Part shown: positions 1-5,756 of the stretch, piece by piece | Position numbering within the stretch: position 1 is the stretch's first letter | How the letters are laid out: every line of letters starts with the position of its first letter | Assembly (NCBI GenBank): GCA_900555295.1 | Contig: USKN01000115.1 | Span: 1-6,028, forward strand | DNA length: 6,028 bases | From: an uncultured Eubacteriales bacterium | GTDB taxonomy: Bacteria; Bacillota; Clostridia; UMGS1810 | Reading direction: 5' to 3' | Position numbers and translations under genes: made by a program | Notes under the pieces: generated by a model | The model's database searches: none | Seen by the model: the letters and a program-made list of their open reading frames with translations, nothing else | What the model was told of the DNA's origin: nothing

Positions 1-501
1 TACATACATAATAACTATGTCTATATTAAACATCTCACAATAACGCCATAATGCTTCAACACCTGTTTCATAGCCGCCATTAGAACGGTTACGCATAATC
101 ATATTCTCATACAGATATGCAAGGTCAAGCATTGCCTGATGTTTATCCTCTGTATTGACCATCTCTGTTGATACCATACTTAACATATCGGTTATTGTAA
201 CTATACCCCAGCAGTTAAGCAGCCATATTGGAAGTGCTGTATAATATGCCGCCTGAACACCCCACGTCATAGCACGGTGTCGGTATTCCCTTGCCGCAAG
301 CTCTTTCTTCTTATAGCCTTCCATAGCCATTCTTGTGAGCTTCTTATCCATATCAAGAAATGCCTGGTTTCTTCCGCCTGCCGCCTGATATACACCATAT
401 CTGTAAAGTGCAAGTGTAACACCCATAACCTGCGGATAGTCAGTCTTTGAGATTTCCATCCATTCAAGGAATTCTTCTGTCTCTGCATTGAACCTTTTCA
501 T
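1..501 (-). CDS. 2-hydroxyacyl-CoA dehydratase-like protein, partial (3' end outside window, apparently truncated at 5' end)
   Basis: The frame is open for 167 codons from an ATG at 501 to the window edge and has no stop, so the C-terminus lies outside. Segments such as EFLEWMEISKTDYPQ, YQAAGGRNQAFL, YRHRAMTWGVQAAYYT, LPIWLLNCWGI, NGGYETGVEALWRYCEMFN and IDIVIMYV resemble, from memory, the body of HgdA/HgdB-type 2-hydroxyacyl-CoA dehydratase subunits. These are Fe-S, ATP-activated radical dehydratases used in anaerobic amino-acid fermentation. Family members usually carry well over 100 residues before this segment. Here the family-like sequence begins close to the preceding gene's stop, so the N-terminal part seems to be missing. 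The ATG at 501 has no well-spaced Shine-Dalgarno and sits inside the conserved stretch, so it is a formal start only. It is more likely a 5'-deleted remnant or a contig join than a working gene. The family call rests on recalled motifs, not on a search. Confidence 0.6.
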   Translation of the reverse strand, partial: MKRFNAETEEFLEWMEISKTDYPQVMGVTLALYRYGVYQAAGGRNQAFLDMDKKLTRMAMEGYKKKELAAREYRHRAMTWGVQAAYYTALPIWLLNCWGIVTITDMLSMVSTEMVNTEDKHQAMLDLAYLYENMIMRNRSNGGYETGVEALWRYCEMFNIDIVIMYV

Positions 502-607
502 ACTTTTAAAGAAAGCATCCCAGTTAAACTTTTCTCCTGTCTGTACAAATTGGAGCAGTTCATCGTTTTTTTCACTCTCTTTATTTATGTATAAAATATT
601 TTTTGCA
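502..607 (-). other. In-frame upstream extension of the dehydratase fragment, no valid start
   Basis: The dehydratase frame stays open upstream of the ATG at 501, back to a TAA at 661-663. The translation just upstream (ESEKNDELLQFV, then TGEKFNWDAFFKS) still looks like the family. It therefore seems to be genuine former coding sequence rather than a leader. No ATG, and no start with a Shine-Dalgarno, is in frame here; a TTG at 622-624 lies inside the preceding gene. The break with family-like sequence lies between about 570 and the stop of the preceding gene at 608. Confidence 0.4.
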
Positions 608-1552
608 TTAATAAAATGTTGCAACCTCTTGTTCGGGTTTATCGGTAAGGCAAATTTGGCTTATGTAAAGCACGGGCCCGTCCTTTTTGTACAATGCGTT
701 GTACTCATACGCAAGCTTGCCCGTAACCGATACCCAATCTTTGTTTTTTATTTCGGGTGCATTATCGGGCAGTTTTGCAACTAAACCTTTAAACGCTATA
801 TCCTCAACACAACAGGTCATTACGTGCCGTCCCACTACAGTTTCGTTGGCGGCAAGCTTTTTGTTGCGCGCGGCAATTGCGGTAAAGTTTACTATTTTGC
901 CAATGTATTTTTTCATTTCTTCCGAAAAATCCCTAAACCACAGCGCGTAATCCCTGTCCTCAATTTTTATTACTTTTGCGTTTATATCAAACGGGAGAGG
1001 ATCTTCTATTTCGTCGTATTCAAGGCGCCCGTCGGGATATTCGTACGCTATGCTCGCTCTGCGTGAAAGTCCGCGTACTATTTTGTGAAATTTCATTTTG
1101 TCGGTATTTAACAGAGGTCTGTTAAATACTGCCATTTCACACGTTTGCAGTTTATCGGCAACAAGCTGGCGCATATTTGCATTATAGCTTTCAAATGTTG
1201 CGCACTCGGCAAAAAATATTTCCTGATATATAAACCAATCTTTAGGCATATTGCCGTATATGGTATCAAGCTGCCACATTCCGTTTGCTTCAAGCATTAC
1301 ACGCTCGGGTTTGTATTTTTTCTTTAATTTGGTAAGGTTTTCAACGGTAAAATCCGCTTCGTTGTTTATAATTTCAATATATGCGTTTCCGCCGGGGATT
1401 TTATTTATATCTATTTCTTCTTCGCCCTCTTCGGTAAGCAAAATAAGAGTAGGTTCACCGTCGCTGAACCGCTCGTCCTCAACCGTTTCACGCAGTGCTT
1501 TGGTTTTTCCCGCGTCGAGAAATCCCGTAAAAAGATAAACAGGTACTTCCAC
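608..1552 (-). CDS. Degenerate G3E (CobW-like) GTPase domain fused to a DUF1980/YcgQ-like C-terminal domain
   Basis: This is a 314-aa protein. The N-terminal half is a P-loop domain of the G3E/COG0523 type: GFLDAGKT at residues 10-17 (canonical form GFLGAGKT), a Walker-B-like VMLEANGMW around 85-93 with E88, and FNR at 143-145 where the base-recognition motif would be expected. The CxCC metal motif of true G3E metallochaperones is absent. The C-terminal part, about 215-314, resembles DUF1980 as in Bacillus YcgQ/TIGR03943 proteins: a GRHVMTCCVEDIAFKGL segment at 241-257 with C247-C248, then a DWVSVTGKL strand. YcgQ and its permease partner YcgR are Zur-regulated in Bacillus, so a metal-linked role is plausible. 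The exact function is unknown. The start is GTG, chosen because AAGGAG (1561-1566) lies 8 nt upstream. It follows the His-rich G3E gene after 84 nt and may be co-transcribed by read-through of the intervening hairpin. Predicted cytoplasmic; no signal peptide or membrane span. Confidence 0.82.
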   Translation of the reverse strand: MEVPVYLFTGFLDAGKTKALRETVEDERFSDGEPTLILLTEEGEEEIDINKIPGGNAYIEIINNEADFTVENLTKLKKKYKPERVMLEANGMWQLDTIYGNMPKDWFIYQEIFFAECATFESYNANMRQLVADKLQTCEMAVFNRPLLNTDKMKFHKIVRGLSRRASIAYEYPDGRLEYDEIEDPLPFDINAKVIKIEDRDYALWFRDFSEEMKKYIGKIVNFTAIAARNKKLAANETVVGRHVMTCCVEDIAFKGLVAKLPDNAPEIKNKDWVSVTGKLAYEYNALYKKDGPVLYISQICLTDKPEQEVATFY

Positions 1553-1587
1553 TTTAAAAACTCCTTTTTGTTTATATACTTATAATA

Positions 1588-1616
1588 AAAAACCGATAAT
1601 TGTATTTTCGGTTTTT
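1588..1616 (-). terminator. Hairpin with U-tract between the two G3E genes
   Basis: On the minus strand AAAAACCGA pairs perfectly with TCGGTTTTT (9 bp, 11-nt loop) and the descending arm runs on into T and ATTATA. This is the shape of an intrinsic terminator, though the U-tract is largely part of the stem. It lies 20 nt after the stop of the upstream GTPase gene. No convincing promoter is visible between it and the next start, so it probably acts as a partial terminator or attenuator. The A-rich left arm would also give a T-run on the plus strand, so bidirectional action is possible. Confidence 0.5.
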
Positions 1617-1619
1617 CAC

Positions 1620-1639
1620 TTTTAACTTATTTTAACTTA
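1620..1639. repeat. Tandem 10-mer (two perfect copies) at the stop codon of the His-rich G3E gene
   Basis: On the plus strand TTTTAACTTA occurs twice back to back (1620-1629 and 1630-1639). On the minus strand the copies begin with the gene's own TAA stop. The sequence is AT-rich and short, so it may be a slippage product without function. Confidence 0.6.
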
Positions 1640-2668
1640 AATGTTAAAAAGTTTCTTTATCTCGTCTTTGTTGATTTTGGCACCTATTACGCAAATTCTG
1701 CCCGTAATATCGGGTGTGCCGCGGCGCACATCAGGCTCGCCCGGTACATAGTCAAAGTGTATCCAGCCGCCGTCACTTGCCGGTACAATTCCCTTTGAGC
1801 GCAAAACGGTTCCGTAAGATGACATATCTTCAAGAGATGTAAGTATATTTTTAATTTCGTCATCGGTGTATTTGTGTGTTGTTTCCATACCGATACTGTC
1901 AAACACATCATCTGCGTGGTGATGGTGATGGTGGTGGTGGTCGTGATCGTGACAGCCGCAGGTGCAATCATCGCCGTGGTCGTGGTGGTGATGTTCGTGC
2001 TCGCACTCGTCGTGGTCGTGATGATGATGTTCGTGTTCATCGTGTTCAAGTTTTTCAAGTTCTGCCGCAATTGTGTTTTTGTTTTCCATAGCTTCAAGTA
2101 TGAGCGCACCGTCAAGCTCCGTCCAAGGTGTGGTAACAATTACCGCCGTTTTGTTATGCTCACGCAAAAGCTGTGTGCATACGGCAAGTTTTTCGTCCGA
2201 AACATTGTCAGTATGGCTTAAAATAATCGAGCTTGCGTTTTCTATTTGGTCGTTAAAAAATTCGCCGAAGTTTTTCATATATACTTTGCATTTGTTTGCG
2301 TCAACAACCGTTGTAAATCCGTTAAGGCACGCGTCTTTTGCGTCAATATTTTGTACCGCGCGTATTACATCGCTGAGTTTTCCCACGCCCGACGGCTCTA
2401 TAAGTATTCTGTCGGGGTTAAACCTTTCAAGCACATCGTTAAGCGCTTTGCCAAAGTCGCCAACGAGCGAACAGCATATGCAGCCCGAGTTCATTTCGTT
2501 TATTTCAATGCCCGCGTCTTTTAAAAATCCGCCGTCTATGCCTATTTCACCAAATTCGTTTTCTATAAGCACAATTTTTTCGCCTTTATATGCTTCGTCT
2601 ATTAATTTTTTTATGAGGGTTGTTTTGCCGGCACCCAGAAATCCCGAGAAAATATCAATTTTTGTCAT
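1637..2668 (-). CDS. G3E/COG0523 (CobW-like) GTPase with a His-rich metal-binding loop
   Basis: This is a 343-aa, probably cytoplasmic member of the COG0523 metallochaperone family. Visible motifs are Walker A GFLGAGKTT (residues 9-17), the IENEFGEIGID switch region (35-45), the CxCC metal site GCICC (62-66), Walker B LIEPSG (89-94), and a CobW C-terminal domain from about 263 to the end. The base-recognition NKxD is replaced by SHTD (151-154), so nucleotide preference may differ. Between the two domains, residues 209-251 hold 23 histidines and four cysteines (C222, and C235/C237/C239 as CTCGC), a typical metal-binding or storage linker. Family members such as ZagA/YciC deliver or allocate zinc, and others serve cobalt or nickel enzymes; the metal here cannot be read from sequence. 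The ATG at 2668 fits the usual N-terminus just before the P-loop. Its Shine-Dalgarno is unusually distant (see the leader hairpin). It has its own promoter and lies upstream of the degenerate G3E-DUF1980 gene. Confidence 0.9.
   Translation of the reverse strand: MTKIDIFSGFLGAGKTTLIKKLIDEAYKGEKIVLIENEFGEIGIDGGFLKDAGIEINEMNSGCICCSLVGDFGKALNDVLERFNPDRILIEPSGVGKLSDVIRAVQNIDAKDACLNGFTTVVDANKCKVYMKNFGEFFNDQIENASSIILSHTDNVSDEKLAVCTQLLREHNKTAVIVTTPWTELDGALILEAMENKNTIAAELEKLEHDEHEHHHHDHDECEHEHHHHDHGDDCTCGCHDHDHHHHHHHHADDVFDSIGMETTHKYTDDEIKNILTSLEDMSSYGTVLRSKGIVPASDGGWIHFDYVPGEPDVRRGTPDITGRICVIGAKINKDEIKKLFNI
1916..2044 (-). repeat. His-codon (CAC/CAT) low-complexity tract in the G3E gene
   Basis: This DNA encodes residues 209-251, with 23 His interspersed with Asp/Glu and a CTCGC cluster. 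The near-repetitive CAC/CAT/GAC/GAT codons make a simple-sequence tract, including eight consecutive His codons (residues 244-251), that could vary in length by slippage. Its reverse strand reads as Val/Met-rich open frames, which are artefacts. Confidence 0.85.
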
Positions 2669-2676
2669 AACATTTC

Positions 2677-2722
2677 ACACACCGATTTTTTAACTGTTTT
2701 CTTTTTGTTTTTTTCGGTGTGT
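2677..2722 (-). promoter_or_regulatory. Leader stem-loop between a distant Shine-Dalgarno and the G3E start codon
   Basis: In the mRNA leader, ACACACCGA pairs perfectly with TCGGTGTGT (9 bp) around a 28-nt A-rich loop. The only strong Shine-Dalgarno, AGAGAGGAGAG (AGGAG core at 2726-2730), lies just 5' of the stem and 57 nt from the ATG at 2668. The sequence directly before the ATG (GTGTGTGAAATGTT) is a poor ribosome site. Folding removes 46 nt and leaves about 11 nt between AGGAG and ATG. The stem is seen directly; the effect on translation is inferred. Confidence 0.55.
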
Positions 2723-2757
2723 TCTCTCCTCTCTTAATTTTTTTGCTTTTTACATAT

Positions 2758-2786
2758 ATTATAAACCTATTTTAATTTAAAGTCAA
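2758..2786 (-). promoter_or_regulatory. Sigma-A type promoter of the G3E pair
   Basis: On the minus strand the -35 box TTGACT (2781-2786) and a perfect -10 box TATAAT (2758-2763) are separated by exactly 17 nt of AT-rich spacer. Transcription would start near 2750 and give a leader of roughly 80 nt before the ATG at 2668. No recognisable Fur or Zur operator overlaps the boxes. Confidence 0.8.
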
Positions 2787-2787
2787 A

Positions 2788-2817
2788 TTTTAATATGTAA
2801 TCATTTTTTTTAATATG
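2788..2817. repeat. Direct 10-mer repeat just upstream of the -35 box
   Basis: TTTTAATATG (plus strand) occurs at 2788-2797 and 2808-2817, start to start 20 nt, about two helical turns, next to the -35 box. It could be an activator or UP-like site, but the AT-rich composition makes chance repetition plausible. Confidence 0.35.
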
Positions 2818-2820
2818 AAA

Positions 2821-2863
2821 CAAACGGACAAAATCAAGATTGCCTCTTGCTTTTGCCCGTTTG
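2821..2863 (-). terminator. Probable terminator hairpin of the feo operon
   Basis: On the minus strand a 13-bp arm beginning CAAACGGGC (one G-U wobble), an internal G-A mismatch and 5 further bp (CAAGA/TCTTG) close a GGCAA loop. The stem ends in CCGTTTG and is followed by TTTCATATT, a weak U-tract. It lies about 50 nt after the stop of the Cys-rich peptide gene and before the G3E promoter, which is where the operon should end. The stem is strong but the tail is imperfect. Confidence 0.6.
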
Positions 2864-2915
2864 AGTTTGCCGCCGGATATGTTTTTGCGGTTTTTAAATT
2901 ACGTATTATTTATCT

Positions 2916-3089
2916 TTACTTTGGCAGATGACACTTACCTGCCATTGCGCAGTGTGCGCAATTGTTTCCGCAAGATGATTTTCCGGACTTTTTATCATTT
3001 ATAAGTTTTTTTATAATAAGATAAACTATAACTGCAAGAATTATTAAAATAATTATTGTTGACATATTATTAATTAATTTATCTAACAT
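2916..3089 (-). CDS. FeoB-associated Cys-rich membrane peptide
   Basis: This is a 57-aa protein. A short N-terminus (MLDKLINN) leads into one hydrophobic span at about residues 10-26 (TIIILIILAV then IVYLIIK), followed by a basic stretch and a cysteine-rich tail with C40, C44, C47 and C53 (C-x3-C-x2-C-x5-C) and nearby His. Size, layout and position match the FeoB-associated Cys-rich membrane protein family (PF12669), found directly after feoB in many Firmicutes. Its role is not established; suggested roles are metal binding or assisting FeoB, with the tail probably cytoplasmic by the positive-inside rule. It starts 31 nt after the feoB stop, so it is in the same operon. The ATG at 3089 has a weak AAAGAG site 11 nt upstream. 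Met9 is a possible but less likely start. Confidence 0.85.
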   Translation of the reverse strand: MLDKLINNMSTIIILIILAVIVYLIIKKLINDKKSGKSSCGNNCAHCAMAGKCHLPK

Positions 3090-3120
3090 AACCAATTCAT
3101 CTCTTTATATTATTATATTA

Positions 3121-5649
3121 TCAAACTTTAGCCGATGTTTTTGTGTTTGTTTTAATGTCTGTTTCTAATGTGTTTGCTTCTTTGTACGGTCTTAAAAGCA
3201 TATATATGCCGTATGCGAGTACCGCAATTGCGGCAATAAGACCCAATGCGTTTACATTGCCCGTAAAGAGACCGCCGAATTGGTTTATCATAAGTGCAAT
3301 CGCATAAGCAAATACACACTGATAACCTATTGCAAACCAAGTCCATTTTGTGTTGTTCATTTCACGTTTTATAGCGCCTATTGCGGCAAAGCACGGTGCG
3401 CAAAGCAAGTTAAACACAAGGAACGAATATCCCGTAATATTTGTAAACTCGTGTGCAAGGTTTGAGTATACGGTACCCGAACCGCCAAAGAGAATACCCA
3501 TAGTACCAACAATGTTTTCTTTTGCAACAAGGCCTGTAATTGACGCAACCGTTGCCTGCCAATTGCCCCAGCCGAGCGGTTTAAATATCCAAGCAATGGC
3601 GTTGCCTATAATTGCAAGAATACTTGAGTCGATTTGGTCTTCCGTGAGCATTTTAAATTTGCCGTCCGCAAATCCAAAGTATGTTGTAAACCAAATAAAA
3701 ATTGTTGAAAGCAAAATAATTGTACCCGCTTTTTTAATAAACGACCAGCCGCGCTCCCACATACTTCTGAATATATTGCCCACTGTGGGTAAGTGGTAAG
3801 CGGGAAGTTCCATAACAAACGGAGCGGGATCGCCGGCAAACATTTTTGTCTTTTTAAGAATAATACCCGAAATTATTATTGCCGCCATACCTATAAAGTA
3901 TGCAGATGTTGCAACCCACGCACTGCCCGAGAATATTGCGCCGGCTATCATTGCAATAAACGGAACTTTTGCGCCGCAGGGAATAAATGTTGTTGTCATA
4001 ATTGTCATTTTTCTGTCGCGGTCATTTTCTATTGTACGTGATGCCATAATACCCGGTACGCCGCAGCCTGTGCCTATAAGCATAGGTATAAACGATTTAC
4101 CCGAAAGACCGAATTTTCTGAATATACGGTCAAGTACAAACGCAATTCTTGCCATATATCCGCAAGCCTCCAAAAATGCAAGGAGTAAGAAAAGTACAAG
4201 CAGTTGAGGTACAAATCCCAAAACGGCGCCCACACCTGCAACTATACCGTCCAATATAAGCCCCGAGAGCCAATCGGCACAGTTTACATCCGAAAGTGCA
4301 TTTTCAACCAATACAGGAACCCCCGGAACCCATACGCCGTAATATGCGGGGTCGGGAGCCTCACAGCCGTATTTATCGTATGTTTCAACGGCAGCCGTAA
4401 GGTCGGCAAGTTTTGCGGTTTCTTCGCTGTCTTCCATTGTTTCTTCATCTACAACAGTGTATGTTGCTTTATTAATTTTTTCTTTTTTAACGTCCGATAC
4501 AAATTTATCGAGAGCCGATTTTGCTTTGTCGGCGTCAAAATCTTCGCTTTCGGCGTCGATAGCTGTTAAAACTTTGTCGGTATTAACACCATTATCGCCC
4601 GCGTATTCAATGTATCCGTTTATAACGCTTTGTGCGTCCGCAAATTCGTCGTCAACTTCACCGTATGCGGCACTGCCTATACCAAACAAGTGCCAGCCGT
4701 CGCCGAACAATCCGTCGTTTGCCCAATCGGTTGACATAGAACCTACCGATACCATTGAAATGTAATATACGCAAAACATAATTGCCGCAAATATGGGAAG
4801 ACCGAGCCAGCGGTTTGTAACAACCTTGTCAATTTTATCGGAGGTTGAAAGCTTGCCCGCATTTTTCTTTTTGTAGCAGCCTTTAATAATTTCGCTTATA
4901 TATATGTATCTTTCATTTGTTATAATGCTTTCGGCATCGTCGTCAAGCTCTTGCTCTGCCGCTTTTATATCCTCGTCGATGTGTGCAAGTACATTGGGGT
5001 CAATGTTGAGCTGTGCAAGCGCTTTTTCGTCACGCTCAAAAATTTTAATTGCATACCATCTTTGCTGTTCTGCGGGCATATCGTGTAAAGCCGCTTCTTC
5101 AATGTGCGCAATTGCGTGTTCAACCACACCCGAGAATGTATGCATAGGAACGGTTTTACCGCTTTCGGCAGCCATAATTGCAGCTTCTGCCGCCTCTGTA
5201 ATACCTGTGCCCTTAAGTGCCGATATTTCCATAACCTTACATCCAAGCTCGCGCGCTAGTTCGTTTATATTGATTTTGTCACCGTTTTTTCTTACTATAT
5301 CAATCATATTTACCGCTACAACAACGGGAATACCAAGCTCGGTAAGTTGTGTTGTAAGGTATAAGTTTCTTTCAAGGTTTGTACCGTCAACAATATTTAA
5401 AATTGCGTCGGGTCTTTCGCCTATAAGATAGTTTCTTGCAACAACTTCCTCCAATGTGTACGGAGAAAGCGAATAAATACCGGGCAAGTCTGTAATAATT
5501 ACGCCGTCGTGACGTTTAAGCTTACCCTCTTTTTTTTCTACAGTCACGCCGGGCCAATTTCCTACAAACTGATTGGAACCCGTAAGTGCGTTAAAAAGTG
5601 TTGTTTTACCGCAGTTAGGGTTACCTGCAAGGGCAATTCTGATACTCAT
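3121..5649 (-). CDS. feoB: Ferrous iron transport protein B (FeoB)
   Basis: This is an 842-aa GTP-driven Fe(II) permease of the cytoplasmic membrane. The N-terminal G domain shows G1 GNPNCGKT (9-16), G2 with T36 in VTVE, G3 DLPG (54-57), G4 NMID (114-117) and G5 SALKGTG (143-149), then a helical GDI-like region to about 265. The first membrane span is at about 282-302. The membrane core carries LILDGIVAGVGAVLGFVPQ, then LEACGYMARIAF and the conserved gate segments GTGCGVPGIMASRT (526-539) and FIPCGAKVPF (555-564) with C529 and C558, followed by further spans and a short polar tail. Residues about 318-440 form an acidic extracytoplasmic loop absent from shorter FeoBs such as the 773-aa E. coli protein; similar loops seem to occur in other clostridial FeoBs. 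The start is supported by AGAGAGG (5659-5665) 9 nt before the ATG. feoA lies upstream and the Cys-rich peptide gene downstream. Confidence 0.97.
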   Translation of the reverse strand: MSIRIALAGNPNCGKTTLFNALTGSNQFVGNWPGVTVEKKEGKLKRHDGVIITDLPGIYSLSPYTLEEVVARNYLIGERPDAILNIVDGTNLERNLYLTTQLTELGIPVVVAVNMIDIVRKNGDKININELARELGCKVMEISALKGTGITEAAEAAIMAAESGKTVPMHTFSGVVEHAIAHIEEAALHDMPAEQQRWYAIKIFERDEKALAQLNIDPNVLAHIDEDIKAAEQELDDDAESIITNERYIYISEIIKGCYKKKNAGKLSTSDKIDKVVTNRWLGLPIFAAIMFCVYYISMVSVGSMSTDWANDGLFGDGWHLFGIGSAAYGEVDDEFADAQSVINGYIEYAGDNGVNTDKVLTAIDAESEDFDADKAKSALDKFVSDVKKEKINKATYTVVDEETMEDSEETAKLADLTAAVETYDKYGCEAPDPAYYGVWVPGVPVLVENALSDVNCADWLSGLILDGIVAGVGAVLGFVPQLLVLFLLLAFLEACGYMARIAFVLDRIFRKFGLSGKSFIPMLIGTGCGVPGIMASRTIENDRDRKMTIMTTTFIPCGAKVPFIAMIAGAIFSGSAWVATSAYFIGMAAIIISGIILKKTKMFAGDPAPFVMELPAYHLPTVGNIFRSMWERGWSFIKKAGTIILLSTIFIWFTTYFGFADGKFKMLTEDQIDSSILAIIGNAIAWIFKPLGWGNWQATVASITGLVAKENIVGTMGILFGGSGTVYSNLAHEFTNITGYSFLVFNLLCAPCFAAIGAIKREMNNTKWTWFAIGYQCVFAYAIALMINQFGGLFTGNVNALGLIAAIAVLAYGIYMLLRPYKEANTLETDIKTNTKTSAKV

Positions 5650-5676
5650 TTCTAAATTCCTCTCTTTCTGTCGGTC

Positions 5677-5686
5677 AGCAGCTGCT
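5677..5686. repeat. 10-bp perfect palindrome in the feoA-feoB gap
   Basis: AGCAGCTGCT is fully self-complementary and lies about 28 bp before the feoB start. It is too short to call an operator with confidence and does not resemble a Fur box. Confidence 0.3.
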
Positions 5687-5727
5687 CGTCATTTAATTAG
5701 TGCATGCTAACCGAAAAACTGAAAATC

Positions 5728-5745
5728 AGGGGAATCGCTTCCCCT
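5728..5745 (-). terminator. Small hairpin after feoA (weak terminator or processing site)
   Basis: AGGGGAA and TTCCCCT form a perfect 7-bp stem closed by a GNRA-type GCGA loop on the minus strand. A short T-run (GTTTTT) follows, but only after a spacer of about 8 nt. It lies 11 nt past the feoA stop. It may attenuate feoB expression, protect the feoA mRNA 3' end, or be a true terminator left from a different gene context. Confidence 0.45.
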
Positions 5746-5756
5746 CCGTTTTGTTC

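Noticed and set aside
267..488. 73-codon minus-strand frame overlapping the dehydratase fragment
   Set aside because: It is Arg/Trp-rich, out of frame with the family-like dehydratase translation, and has no recognisable motifs.
1553..1590. Promoter for the G3E-DUF1980 gene (TATTAT/TATAAG-like -10)
   Set aside because: AT-rich -10-like hexamers exist but no acceptable -35 lies 16-18 nt upstream, so read-through from the first promoter is simpler.
1916..2044. CRISPR-like or satellite array
   Set aside because: The apparent repetition is codon repetition for His/Asp without spacer-repeat structure, and it stays in frame inside a clear protein.
1874..2221. Plus-strand open frame rich in Val and Met that looks like a membrane protein
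   Set aside because: It is the reverse complement of the His-rich tract: CAC/CAT His codons read backwards give GTG/ATG. The opposite strand has a fully recognisable G3E gene.
2073..2693. 206-codon plus-strand open frame, Ser/Pro/Phe-rich
   Set aside because: It lies antisense to the G3E GTPase motifs, has no family resemblance, and is explained by the codon bias of the real gene.
2863..2915. Second hairpin or small RNA after the Cys-rich peptide gene
   Set aside because: Only short, poorly stacked complementarity (CCGC with GCGG) is present, with no promoter or terminal T-run of its own.
4904..5431. 175-codon plus-strand open frame, Ser/Ala-rich
   Set aside because: It is a shadow of the FeoB G-domain coding strand with low-complexity composition and no recognisable motifs.
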